A DNA stretch of 64,000 nucleotides, from contig NZ_JARIBH010000067.1 in assembly GCF_029264495.1 (NCBI RefSeq), positions 1 to 64,000 on the forward strand, written 5' to 3'. Made by a program: the position numbers and the translations under genes. This document shows positions 1-8,378 of this stretch, piece after piece. The notes under the pieces were generated by a model. It was not told where the DNA came from and searched no databases. It saw only the letters and a program-made list of their open reading frames with translations. The DNA comes from Peptacetobacter sp. (GTDB lineage Bacteria > Bacillota > Clostridia > Peptostreptococcales > Peptostreptococcaceae). Within the stretch, counting starts at the first letter, position 1, and each line of letters starts with the position of its first letter.

Positions 1-242
1 CAGCAGAAACGCATGGTATTCCTTACCAGTACTTTGTCTCTAAAGGTGGAACAGACGCAGGTGCAGCTCATCAGTTAAATGAAGGGATACCTAGTGCTGT
101 CATAGGGATGTGCGCGCGCTATATTCACACACATCAAACAATGTTCCGTATTGATGATTATGACGCAGCTTTAGAAATGATAAAGCAAATAATCTTAACA
201 TTTGATCAAAGCACATTAGAAACAGTACGACCAAAAAATTAA
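1..242 (+). CDS. M42-family glutamyl aminopeptidase, C-terminal part
   Basis: The reading frame is open from base 3, with no start inside the window, and ends at a TAA at 240-242, so only the last 79 residues are seen. They carry GGTDAGAAH followed by IPSAVIGMCARYIHTH, the conserved C-terminal core of M42 metallopeptidases (glutamyl aminopeptidase PepA/YtoP type), where the final His of the HTH segment is a metal ligand. The family removes N-terminal acidic residues from peptides in the cytoplasm. Codons such as CGC, CGT and GCG are used here but are rare in the rest of the window. The family assignment is firm; the exact substrate is not. Confidence 0.85.
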   Translation, partial: AETHGIPYQYFVSKGGTDAGAAHQLNEGIPSAVIGMCARYIHTHQTMFRIDDYDAALEMIKQIILTFDQSTLETVRPKN

Positions 243-262
243 ACTAAAAAAGAGGGTATAAG

Positions 263-877
263 ATGTTAGTCACAAGTTATAATAATCAAGCATTTGAAGA
301 TTTATTAGTCATTCAATTAAAAAATACAACAGTAGAAGAACAATCATTTGAAAGAAAAGGTGATATTACTCGTCTGGCAAATAAAAAAACTGGTGAAGCA
401 GTAGGCTTCAACTTTTTTAACGCCTCAAAATGGTTAAAACTAGATGAAAGTGGACCAGTAATCTTATCAGAAGAAGAGGTAAACTCTTTAAACAAAGCAT
501 TAGCAGAAGCAGGTTTTGAAGATGAGCTTGTTGCAGATCCTTCACCTAAGTTTGTTGTTGGATATGTTCAAGAGTGTGAGCCAATGGAAGATTCAGATCA
601 TCTATCTATTACGCAAACAGAGATTGATAATGGAGAAGTATTACAAATTGTCTGTGGAGCAGCAAATATTGCCAAAGGACAAAAAGTTGTGGTTGCCAAA
701 CCGGGTGCAACGATGCCAGATGGAATGGTTATATGGCCTGGAGAACTTAGAGGAACAAAGAGTGTAGGAATGATTAGTTCTGCTAGAGAATTAAATATCG
801 ATGTTCCAGAAGAAAAACAAGCAGGTATCTTAGTACTCGATGAAGAGTTGGAAACTGGTTCAGCATTTGAATTTTAA
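263..877 (+). CDS. ytpR: YtpR-like tRNA-binding-domain protein
   Basis: This 204-residue protein matches the YtpR layout. Residues ~1-90 form the DUF4479-like N-terminal domain, and residues ~95-204 form an EMAP/tRNA-binding OB fold (VGYVQECEPMEDSDHLSITQ, then IVCGAANIAKGQKVVVAKPG). This is the same fold as the N-terminal B2 domain of phenylalanyl-tRNA synthetase beta. The role is unproven; RNA binding is inferred from the family. The ATG at 263 follows an AGAGGG site. It lies 20 bases after the peptidase stop and 29 bases before the next gene, so the three look like one operon. YtpR beside an M42 peptidase is typical of Lactobacillales/Bacilli rather than of the clostridial genes further on. 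Confidence 0.85.
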   Translation: MLVTSYNNQAFEDLLVIQLKNTTVEEQSFERKGDITRLANKKTGEAVGFNFFNASKWLKLDESGPVILSEEEVNSLNKALAEAGFEDELVADPSPKFVVGYVQECEPMEDSDHLSITQTEIDNGEVLQIVCGAANIAKGQKVVVAKPGATMPDGMVIWPGELRGTKSVGMISSARELNIDVPEEKQAGILVLDEELETGSAFEF

Positions 878-906
878 AGAATAAAAATGGAAAGGGGAGT
901 TTACAG

Positions 907-1446
907 ATGAACTATGATGGGCCGAGTTTCTATAAGAAAAGAGAGCGAGAACATTCAGAGGAAAAGAGTCAAGAGATTGAAACTCCTCTAGACCGCCTAA
1001 ATAAAGAAGAGAAAAGAAGAAATCGATTGAGTGAAGAAAAATTGAGTAAGAAAAAAATAAAAGAGACACGACCAGCGAGTTATTATTTTAGAAGTACACA
1101 GATCCCTAAGAGCTTACAAAGTAGAGAGGGCTGGAAAAAAGAGACATGGGACCAAGAGTTAGTCGGTGAGTTAGAAAAGCGCGTAAGAAAAGGACCAGCA
1201 GACTATTTATTGTTTTCAGATAACCCAAAACCTGAAGAAATGATCGGAAATAAGGAAAAAAGGACAGTAGATACGTCTGCCAAGGCTATGCGAATTAAAG
1301 AGATGGTTGCTGAGATTGAGAGTACATTAGATACGGTCGCTCTTGTTCAACAGGATATGAAACCTGATTTGACCAAGCCAAATACTGGACTGCATCGAAC
1401 TTTATCCAATCTGAATGAAGAGCATAAGAATAAATTAAAAGGTTAG
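907..1446 (+). CDS. Charged hypothetical protein
   Basis: I do not recognise this 179-residue protein. It has no membrane segment or signal peptide. It is rich in Lys, Glu and Arg (about residues 10-55 are almost all charged) and is probably partly coiled or disordered. A more ordered stretch with several Trp residues lies around 70-95. The start follows GGAAAGGGGAG with good spacing. It continues the operon-like run of the two preceding genes and shares their composition, so it likely belongs to the same foreign-looking segment. Genes at this site in Bacilli are often followed by an FtsK/SpoIIIE translocase gene; nothing of that kind follows here. Confidence 0.6.
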   Translation: MNYDGPSFYKKREREHSEEKSQEIETPLDRLNKEEKRRNRLSEEKLSKKKIKETRPASYYFRSTQIPKSLQSREGWKKETWDQELVGELEKRVRKGPADYLLFSDNPKPEEMIGNKEKRTVDTSAKAMRIKEMVAEIESTLDTVALVQQDMKPDLTKPNTGLHRTLSNLNEEHKNKLKG

Positions 1447-1621
1447 AAATGAAAAGTACTGAAATAAAGGAAACTAAAAATAAGAGGTTAGGCAATTCAT
1501 TTCTAGCTATTAGCTAGTTTTTGCTTTAATATTAGACCTTGAAAAAATAAGCCAGTATAATTATTGGAGGAATTAAAATTAATCACGAATCAATTTATAA
1601 TTTTGTATTAATTAAATTTTA
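1447..1621 (+). other. Possible junction between foreign-looking and clostridial DNA
   Basis: A short open frame, 1449-1517, starts with ATG straight after the hypothetical gene. It encodes only 22 residues (MKSTEIKETKNKRLGNSF...) before TAG and has no convincing ribosome site, as if a gene start were cut off. A small hairpin CTAGC-TATTA-GCTAG (1503-1517) followed by TTTTT could be a weak terminator. Past ~1520 base composition becomes the AT-rich type of the rest of the window. The exact junction cannot be placed by eye. Confidence 0.4.
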
Positions 1622-1665
1622 AAAGGTACTCTTTATACAACTAAGTATATTGAGTACCTTTAATT
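1622..1665. terminator. Terminator between convergent genes
   Basis: AAAGGTACTC (1622-1631) pairs perfectly with GAGTACCTTT (1652-1661). The loop holds a further TATAC/GTATA pairing. T-rich sequence on the plus side and A-rich sequence on the other allow termination both ways, mainly for the ABC-F gene on the minus strand. Confidence 0.6.
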
Positions 1666-1710
1666 TTATATCTTAATTTTATTTGTTATTGTATTATCTG
1701 ACTAATTTAA

Positions 1711-3261
1711 TTATACTATTTTAGTTGTAAAATCTTCAATATTCCATACATCATCTACAAAGTCCATATAAAATTCTGGTTCATGTGATACTAGTAAAAC
1801 TGTTCCTTTAAATTCTTTAATCGCTTTTTTAAGTTCATCTTTTGCATCTACATCTAAATGATTTGTAGGTTCGTCCAGTACAAGGAAGTTTATTTCTTTT
1901 AACATGATTTTACATAATCTAACTTTTGCAGCTTCTCCTCCACTAAGAACTCTAACTAAACTTGTTATATGTTCATTAGTTAATCCACATTTTGCAAGAG
2001 ATTGTCTTACTTCATAATTTGTTAGTCCAGGATATTCTTGCCATATTTCTTCCATTGCAGTATTATTATTTTCACTTGAGCTTTCTTGTTCAAAATAACC
2101 TACTTCTAAATAATCCCCTAATTTAACTTCTCCATCATAAGGTTTTATCATTCCTAAAAGAGTTTTTAATAGTGTTGATTTACCTATACCATTCATACCT
2201 TTTAGAGCTATTTTTTTTCCTCTTTCTAATTGGAAATTAAGAGGTTTTGTAAGAGGTTCTCCATAACCTAAAACAAGATCTTTTGTTTCAAAAACAATTT
2301 TTCCTGATACTCTAGCATTTTTAAATGCAAATGTAGGTTTTATTTTCTCTTTTGGTCTTTCAAGTATTTCCATCTTATCTAATTGTTTTTGTCTTGAGTT
2401 TGCCATACCTCTTGTAGCAACTCTAGCTTTATTTCTAGCTATAAAATCTTCTAATTTTTCTCTTTCTTTTACTTGTTTTTCATATGCTTGTTCTTCTTGT
2501 CTCTTCTTAATTTCATTTAATCTTTCAAATTCATCATAATTACCTTTATATCTATTCAATTCTCCATTTTCAAGATGATAAACTACATTACAAGTGTCAT
2601 TTATAAAGTTTATATCATGAGAAACTAAAACAAATGCATTTTCATATTCTTGTAAGTATCTAGTAAGCCAAATTATATGTTCTTCATCAAGGTAGTTTGT
2701 CGGCTCGTCTAGTATTAGAATTGTTGGATTTTCAAGAAGTAATTTAGTTAAAAGTACTTTTGTTCTTTGACCTCCACTTAAATCAGTTACATCTCTATCA
2801 AGTCCTATTTCTCCTAGTCCTAATCCATTTGCAACTTCTTGTATTTTGGCGTCTATTGTGTAAAATCCACTATGTTCAAGTATTGTCTGTATTTCAGCTG
2901 TATCTTCCATAAGAGCTGACATTTCTTCATCAGATGCCTCTCCCATTTTTTCATACATCTGTAACATTTCTTGCTCTAAATCAAACATTGGTTTGAAAGC
3001 TTCTCTAAGAACTTCTCTTATTGTTTTTCCTTGGCCTAATACAGTATGCTGGTCTAAATATCCAACCGTTACTCTTGAAGACCATTTTATATTTCCAGCA
3101 TCAGGCATTAATTTTTTAGTTATTATATTTAAAAAACTTGATTTACCTTCTCCATTAGCTCCTACTAGTGCTATATGCTCCCCTTTTCTTATTCTAAATG
3201 ATACATTCTCAAGTATTACCCTAGCACCAAAGCCATGACTAACATTTTCTACTACTAACAT
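1711..3261 (-). CDS. ABC-F family ATPase
   Basis: This 516-residue soluble protein has two ABC cassettes and no membrane domain, which defines the ABC-F class; members act on ribosomes. Cassette 1 has Walker A GANGEGKS (34-41), LSGGQ (161-165) and ILDEPTN (183-189). Cassette 2 has GMNGIGKST (355-363), LSGGE (439-443) and VLDEPTNHLD (461-470). The linker (~240-315) is charged and helical, as expected for the P-site-reaching loop, and there is no long C-terminal extension. The start is ATG behind a GAGGAAAAA site. It could be a housekeeping translation factor (YkpA/YbiT-like) or a ribosome-protection factor; the sequence alone does not separate these, so no resistance claim is made. Confidence 0.9.
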   Translation of the reverse strand: MLVVENVSHGFGARVILENVSFRIRKGEHIALVGANGEGKSSFLNIITKKLMPDAGNIKWSSRVTVGYLDQHTVLGQGKTIREVLREAFKPMFDLEQEMLQMYEKMGEASDEEMSALMEDTAEIQTILEHSGFYTIDAKIQEVANGLGLGEIGLDRDVTDLSGGQRTKVLLTKLLLENPTILILDEPTNYLDEEHIIWLTRYLQEYENAFVLVSHDINFINDTCNVVYHLENGELNRYKGNYDEFERLNEIKKRQEEQAYEKQVKEREKLEDFIARNKARVATRGMANSRQKQLDKMEILERPKEKIKPTFAFKNARVSGKIVFETKDLVLGYGEPLTKPLNFQLERGKKIALKGMNGIGKSTLLKTLLGMIKPYDGEVKLGDYLEVGYFEQESSSENNNTAMEEIWQEYPGLTNYEVRQSLAKCGLTNEHITSLVRVLSGGEAAKVRLCKIMLKEINFLVLDEPTNHLDVDAKDELKKAIKEFKGTVLLVSHEPEFYMDFVDDVWNIEDFTTKIV

Positions 3262-3430
3262 TTTTTCCTCCTCAAATAATTCTTTATATCAATTTCATAT
3301 TTTCAAAATACATATATATTGTATTAAATAATTCCTAACTTACATTATAATATATTTTTTTTGGCTTTATTTCAAGACTTACAGTTACTTTATTTGTTTT
3401 TCTCTTATAATACCAATCATTTTATATTTA

Positions 3431-3460
3431 TGTTATAATATTATCCTAGAGTAAGGAGGT
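3431..3460 (+). promoter_or_regulatory. Extended -10 promoter and RBS of the penicillin-binding protein gene
   Basis: TGTTATAAT (3431-3439) is an extended -10 with a perfect TATAAT; no good -35 is visible. A strong AAGGAGGT (3453-3460) lies nine bases before the ATG at 3470. Confidence 0.55.
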
Positions 3461-3469
3461 AAACTACTT

Positions 3470-6148
3470 ATGAAAAACGATAATAATAATGATAATAAGA
3501 TAAGAAAGAAAAGAGTTAGTTCTTCTAATTCTCAATCTAAATCTACAGTTAGAAAGTCTTCTTATACTAGAAGTAGTGGTAGTAGCTCTTCTTCCAAAAG
3601 TAGTAGAGGGTCTAGTACTGTAAAAACTTCTAATGTAAAAAGAAAAAGAAGAGTTCCATCTCGCAGAAAAAAAAGAAAATTTTCAAAAACTAAAATAGCA
3701 TTTTCAGTATTTTTTGCGGGTATAATTATTTCTTTCTCAATTATTTTAGCAGTAATTTTCTCTTCTCTTAGAGATGTTAAACCTGTGACACTTGCAGATT
3801 TAAACAAAAGAACTTATGTAACAACTACTCTTTTATACTCTAATGGTGAAAAGATGTCTACTGCCCCTAGTATAGGTAAAAAGACACCTGTACCATTGTC
3901 AAAAATGTCACCTTACCTAAAAAAAGCTATTGTATCTATAGAAGATGAGCGTTTTTATGAACACCATGGATTTGATTTTAAAGGTTTAGTTCGTTCTGGT
4001 GTTATGACACTTTTAGGAAAAAGACAGGGTGGTTCTACAATTACTATGCAGGTATCTAAAATGCTTTTAACAAGTACAGAACAAACTATAGATCGTAAAA
4101 TTAGAGATCTTTATTATTCTACAGAGCTAGAAAAAAAACTTACTAAGGAACAGATTCTTGAGCTATATTTAAATAACTTCTTTGTAGGTAAAGGTCTTTC
4201 TGGTGCTGAAGCTGGTGCGAGGGGATATTTTGATAAATCTGCAAAAGATCTTACTTTAGCAGAATCTGCTCTTTTAGCTGGGTCAACAAAAAATCCAGCT
4301 GCATATTCAGCTTATAAAAGTGATAAATTAGATGGTACTGAGTCAAAAGAAGACTTAGATCATCGTATTCTTACTTTTGTAAATACAAAAGATGATAGTT
4401 TTGATGATCCTTCTGAAACTGAGTTAAAAATGATAGATAAACTTTATAATTGGGGTCTTATAAATGAAGGTGTTTATAAGCAAGCAAAAAGTGGAGCTAT
4501 TGTAATAAGAAAAGCTGTAAATAATCCTAAAGCTAAAGAAAGACAAGAAACTGTTCTTGGAAAAATGAAAGAATTAGGATATATTACTCAAAAAGAATAT
4601 ACTGAAGCTTTATCAGAAAAAATAGTTATAAAATTACCAGAAGAATCTAAAAAAGTGTCTAATTCTGTTGAAGATTTAGTTGAAAGTGAAGTTATTTCTT
4701 CACTTATGGAACAAGGTAATACTAGAGAAGAATCTGAGAATATGTATTACAATGGTGGTCTTATAATAAATACTACTATTGATCCAAAAATACAGGAAGC
4801 TATAGAATCAGAGTATAATAATTCAAGTAATTTCCCTGGAAATATTTTAGGACCAGATGGAGTTTATCAACCTCAATCTGCAACAGTTATTATAGATTAT
4901 AAAACTGGACAAATAAAAGGTCTTGTTGGTGGTAGAAATATTTCTGGTAGAAAAACTTTAAATAGAGCTACTACTCCTAGACAGCCTGGTTCTACCATAA
5001 AACCTCTTGCAATATATACTCCTGCAATAGATACGTTGTCTATAACTCAGGCAACTGCATTTAGTGATGCTAGAGGTGGATATAGATTTGAAGAAAATAG
5101 AAAATGGAACCCTAAAACAACTACTAATGGTAGTGGTTCTATGAGTTTAAGATTGGGACTTGCTAAGTCATCTAATACTGTTGCTGTAAAAGTTGCAGAG
5201 CTTCTAGGTAATTCTTACGATGAATCTGTTGATATTATGATTGATTACCTTAAAAACTTTGGTATAACATCACTTGCAGATAATAAGGCAACTTCAGATT
5301 CTAATAATACTGATAGACGTTTCCCTGCCCTTACACTTGGTGGTCTTACTTATGGTATATCACCTTTACAATTAACTACAGCATATGGTGCTTTAGCTAA
5401 TGGTGGACAGTATATAGAACCTACAATATTTACAAGTATTAAATCATTTGACGATCAATCTATTGTACAAAGTAACCCTGAAAAGAAAAGAGTTGTCGAT
5501 CCTCAGGTTGCATATGTCATGACTGATATGCTAAAAGCTGTTATAACAGAAGGTACTGCTGGTAAAGCTGCACTTCCTAATAAGATGCCTACTGCTGGTA
5601 AAACTGGTACTACAAATAGTTCTAAAGAAGCTTGGTTTGTTGGTTATACACCTTATTATGTTGCTGCAACTTATATTGCCGATGACGCTGGTGTAAGAAC
5701 TCCTGATGGAAAAATAGTAAAAACAAGAAATATCGGTGGTGGTAGTTCATCTTCAGCTATATTATGGCAAAAAATAATGTCTAAAATTCATAAAAATTTA
5801 AAAGTAAAGGATTTTGAAAAACCAGATAAAATTTACTTTACAAAAATAAATTTAAGAGATGGTGGTGCTTCATCATATGGTGTAAATGCTGCATTCATAG
5901 ATGGAACATCTACAGATAGAGTTTCAACTGCACCTATCGAATCAAAAAAAGAATATAATCATGAATCAGAAAATAAACCTTCTGGAAATAATGATGGTAA
6001 TTCAGGTGATGGTAATAATAGCAACAATGATAATAAACCAGCTCAACCTGATAATAACAATAAGCCAGCTCAACCTGATAATAACAATAATCAGAATAAT
6101 GCTGGAAATAATAAACCAACTCAACCTGATAATAACAATAATCAATAA
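3470..6148 (+). CDS. Class A penicillin-binding protein (glycosyltransferase/transpeptidase)
   Basis: This 892-residue bifunctional peptidoglycan polymerase is anchored in the membrane. A basic, Ser-rich cytoplasmic tail (1-75) precedes one membrane helix (~76-98). The GT51 domain has EDERFYEHHG (catalytic Glu ~158), GGSTITMQ (~188) and ELYLNNFFVGKG. The transpeptidase domain has the nucleophile box STIK at 508-511, SSN at 567-569 and KTGTT at 711-715. All catalytic boxes are intact. The C-terminal tail (~830-892) is disordered and repetitive, with units built on KPAQPDNNN and Asn runs. It stands alone between its own promoter and a terminator pair. It is PBP1A/PonA-like. Confidence 0.95.
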   Translation: MKNDNNNDNKIRKKRVSSSNSQSKSTVRKSSYTRSSGSSSSSKSSRGSSTVKTSNVKRKRRVPSRRKKRKFSKTKIAFSVFFAGIIISFSIILAVIFSSLRDVKPVTLADLNKRTYVTTTLLYSNGEKMSTAPSIGKKTPVPLSKMSPYLKKAIVSIEDERFYEHHGFDFKGLVRSGVMTLLGKRQGGSTITMQVSKMLLTSTEQTIDRKIRDLYYSTELEKKLTKEQILELYLNNFFVGKGLSGAEAGARGYFDKSAKDLTLAESALLAGSTKNPAAYSAYKSDKLDGTESKEDLDHRILTFVNTKDDSFDDPSETELKMIDKLYNWGLINEGVYKQAKSGAIVIRKAVNNPKAKERQETVLGKMKELGYITQKEYTEALSEKIVIKLPEESKKVSNSVEDLVESEVISSLMEQGNTREESENMYYNGGLIINTTIDPKIQEAIESEYNNSSNFPGNILGPDGVYQPQSATVIIDYKTGQIKGLVGGRNISGRKTLNRATTPRQPGSTIKPLAIYTPAIDTLSITQATAFSDARGGYRFEENRKWNPKTTTNGSGSMSLRLGLAKSSNTVAVKVAELLGNSYDESVDIMIDYLKNFGITSLADNKATSDSNNTDRRFPALTLGGLTYGISPLQLTTAYGALANGGQYIEPTIFTSIKSFDDQSIVQSNPEKKRVVDPQVAYVMTDMLKAVITEGTAGKAALPNKMPTAGKTGTTNSSKEAWFVGYTPYYVAATYIADDAGVRTPDGKIVKTRNIGGGSSSSAILWQKIMSKIHKNLKVKDFEKPDKIYFTKINLRDGGASSYGVNAAFIDGTSTDRVSTAPIESKKEYNHESENKPSGNNDGNSGDGNNSNNDNKPAQPDNNNKPAQPDNNNNQNNAGNNKPTQPDNNNNQ
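6025..6145 (+). repeat. In-gene Asn/Pro/Gln repeats at the PBP C-terminus
   Basis: Several imperfect copies of a unit encoding KPAQPDNNN or NKPTQPDNNN follow one another at the 3' end of the penicillin-binding protein gene. They use nearly identical codons, as expected for a slippage-prone tract. Copy number probably varies between strains. Confidence 0.7.
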
Positions 6149-6162
6149 AACTAATAAAAAAA

Positions 6163-6191
6163 GGCTAAATCCCAAAAGATTTAGTCTTTTT
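6163..6191 (+). terminator. Terminator of the penicillin-binding protein gene
   Basis: GGCTAAATC (6163-6171) pairs with GATTTAGTC (6178-6186) with one G-T pair, followed by TTTTT. Confidence 0.75.
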
Positions 6192-6220
6192 ATTATATAT
6201 TTAAACTATCTTTAATATAC

Positions 6221-6253
6221 AAAAAGAACACTATCTAAAACAGTGTTCTTTTT
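6221..6253. terminator. Second, bidirectional terminator
   Basis: AGAACACT (6225-6232) pairs with AGTGTTCT (6242-6249), with A-run and T-run flanks on both sides. It suits the helicase gene ending at 6295 on the minus strand and backs up the preceding plus-strand terminator. Confidence 0.7.
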
Positions 6254-6294
6254 ATTGTTAATATCTCGATATATTTATTAAAATTTATATTTAA

Positions 6295-7908
6295 TTATTT
6301 TTTCTTTTTATTTGCTTTTTCAATATTTAATTTGTTACCTTTGATTTTTTTATTTTTCATTTTTTCAATTATAACTTTTGCTTTTTTCTTTGGTACTTCA
6401 ACAAAAGTAAATTTATCATATATATCTATAGTTCCTATTGTTTTTCCAGGTACTCCAGCTTCTCCTGCTATTGCTCCAAGAATATCTTTAGCCTGTACTC
6501 TCTGTTTTTTACCTACATTTATAAATAATCTAACCATTCCATCTTTTCCAGAAGATTCATCTCTTCTTCTATTTTTCTTTGGTTTTTCTTCTATTATTTC
6601 TTCTTTTTCTTCTTCACCCATAGATAATTTTAAAAGTGCTGCAGCTATATCTACTATAGAATATTCTGTTTCTTCATTTTCACAGAAGTTTTCTAGCCAT
6701 TGTATTTGTTTTGCAAGTTTACCTTCTTCTACTACTCTTTTAACTTCTTCAAAGTAAGCTCCAACTTTCTTTTCTTCAACATCTCCTACTGTAGGTATTG
6801 GATGTTTTTCTAATTTAGATTTAGTATATCTTTCTATATCTTTCATTTTTCTCATATCTCTACCATATACAAATGAGAATGAAAGACCTTCTCTACCAGC
6901 TCTACCAGTTCTACCTATTCTATGAACATAATACTCTTCATCCTGTGGAAGATCAAAGTTAAATACACATTCAACATCATCTACATCTATTCCTCTAGCA
7001 GCAACATCTGTAGCAACTAATATGTCTATAGTACCATTTCTAAATTTATCCATTACTATATCTCTTTGTACCTGTTTTAAATCTCCATGTAAGGCATCTG
7101 CAAAATATCCTCTACCCTGTAATTCACCTACAAGTTCATCCGCACCTTTTTTTGTATTACAGAAAACTACAGAAAGTTTTGGATTATATACGTCTATTAA
7201 TCTTGAAAGAACTTCTATTTTATTAGATGATCTAGTTTCTATATAATACTGTTTTATATTTTCAACAGTTAATTCTTTTCTAACTACCTTTATATGTTCC
7301 GGTTCATTTTGATATTTTTTAGTAAGTTCTAAGATAGCTTTTGGCATTGTAGCTGAGAAAAATGTAGTCTGTCTATCTTCTGGTACATTTTCAAGTATAG
7401 TTTCTATATCTTCTCTAAATCCCATATCTAGCATTTCATCTGCTTCATCAAGTACTATCATTTTTACATTTTCAGGTTTTATTGTTTTTCTTTTTATATG
7501 ATCTATTGTACGCCCTGGAGTTCCTATTATAACTTGTACTCCACCTTTTAATGCTTTTATCTGTCTATCTATAGGCTGACCACCATATATAGGTAGAGTT
7601 TTTATTCCATGCATATATTTAGCAAGTTTTCTTATCTCCTGAGAAACCTGTATTGCAAGTTCTCTTGTAGGACAAAGTACTATTGCTTGAAGTGATTTAT
7701 CTTTTGGGTCAACTTTTTCAAGTATTGGTATTGAAAATGCTGCTGTTTTACCTGTACCTGTTTGTGCTTGACCTATAACATCTTTTCCTTCTAAAATAAC
7801 TGGGATTGATTTTGACTGAATTGGAGATGGCTCTTCAAATCCCATTTCAGCTATTGCTTTTTTTATATTTTGATTTATCTCTAAATCTTCAAATTTTTTT
7901 ATTTCCAT
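6295..7908 (-). CDS. DEAD-box RNA helicase with DbpA-type RNA-binding domain
   Basis: This 537-residue ATP-dependent RNA helicase has Q-motif PSPIQSKSIP (~27-36), Walker A AQTGTGKT (48-55), PTRELA, TPGR, DEAD, SAT, ARGID and HRIGRTGRAGREG, all intact. A charged linker (~435-460) leads to a C-terminal RRM-like DbpA domain (~463-530) and a Lys-rich tail. This layout is that of DeaD/CsdA/YxiN proteins acting in ribosome assembly and cold-shock RNA remodelling; the DbpA domain suggests binding to a structured RNA such as 23S rRNA. It appears monocistronic. Confidence 0.93.
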   Translation of the reverse strand: MEIKKFEDLEINQNIKKAIAEMGFEEPSPIQSKSIPVILEGKDVIGQAQTGTGKTAAFSIPILEKVDPKDKSLQAIVLCPTRELAIQVSQEIRKLAKYMHGIKTLPIYGGQPIDRQIKALKGGVQVIIGTPGRTIDHIKRKTIKPENVKMIVLDEADEMLDMGFREDIETILENVPEDRQTTFFSATMPKAILELTKKYQNEPEHIKVVRKELTVENIKQYYIETRSSNKIEVLSRLIDVYNPKLSVVFCNTKKGADELVGELQGRGYFADALHGDLKQVQRDIVMDKFRNGTIDILVATDVAARGIDVDDVECVFNFDLPQDEEYYVHRIGRTGRAGREGLSFSFVYGRDMRKMKDIERYTKSKLEKHPIPTVGDVEEKKVGAYFEEVKRVVEEGKLAKQIQWLENFCENEETEYSIVDIAAALLKLSMGEEEKEEIIEEKPKKNRRRDESSGKDGMVRLFINVGKKQRVQAKDILGAIAGEAGVPGKTIGTIDIYDKFTFVEVPKKKAKVIIEKMKNKKIKGNKLNIEKANKKKK

Positions 7909-8378
7909 TATGTAATTCCTTTCCGTCTCTAATCTAAATACTAACTTTTCTATTATATACCCTTAATTAAATTGTGTAAACCTAAAACAAAAATATAACT
8001 TACTCTTTATGTACTTATTTATGTTTTATCAACAAAATAATATTATTTTTCTTTATTATACTATGCTTTTTCATTTGATTTTATTTATCATTTATCTTTT
8101 ATTTATGTTTTATTTTATTTTTTTGGGGTATATTAGAAGTACAGTTATATTATTATATAAGATTATGTTCTTTACATATCGAATATTAGTTTGATTTTTT
8201 AGATACAATACATTTATTTTACTAGTATTGTTTAATACAATATTAATAAGTAGATAAATTTAAAAAATTTATAAAAATATTTACATTTTCTTGTATACAA
8301 TATATTCTTTTTATGGTAATATAACAATTGCAGATTATTTTATTTTTTATATAAATTTTTTATTATGGAGGTAACTAT
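7909..8378 (+). promoter_or_regulatory. AT-rich control region upstream of pflB
   Basis: These 470 bases hold no credible gene; a short open frame at 8009-8194 is just AT-rich sequence. The octamer ATACAATA occurs at 8203-8210, 8235-8242 and 8295-8302. The middle copy is part of the inverted repeat TATTGT-TTAAT-ACAATA (8226-8242), and the third overlaps the palindrome TTGTATACAA (8291-8300). An extended -10-like TGGTAATAT lies at 8314-8322. These may be operators for anaerobic or redox control, but no known consensus (Rex, Fnr) fits well. The pflB RBS is GGAGGT just before the ATG. Confidence 0.35.

Noticed and set aside
907-1446. Truncated FtsK/SpoIIIE gene next to ytpR
   Set aside because: The protein has no membrane helices and no ATPase motif, and it has its own start and stop.
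1711-3261. ABC-F gene as an antibiotic-resistance determinant
   Set aside because: Housekeeping ABC-F factors have the same motifs; nothing visible separates them, so only the family is called.
5901-6215. Plus-strand open frame overlapping the end of the penicillin-binding protein gene
   Set aside because: It is a frame shadow of the Asn/Pro repeat tail, low in complexity.
8009-8194. Open frame of 61 codons upstream of pflB
   Set aside because: It is made of Phe, Leu, Tyr and Ile from T-rich sequence and has no ribosome site; it looks like chance in AT-rich DNA.
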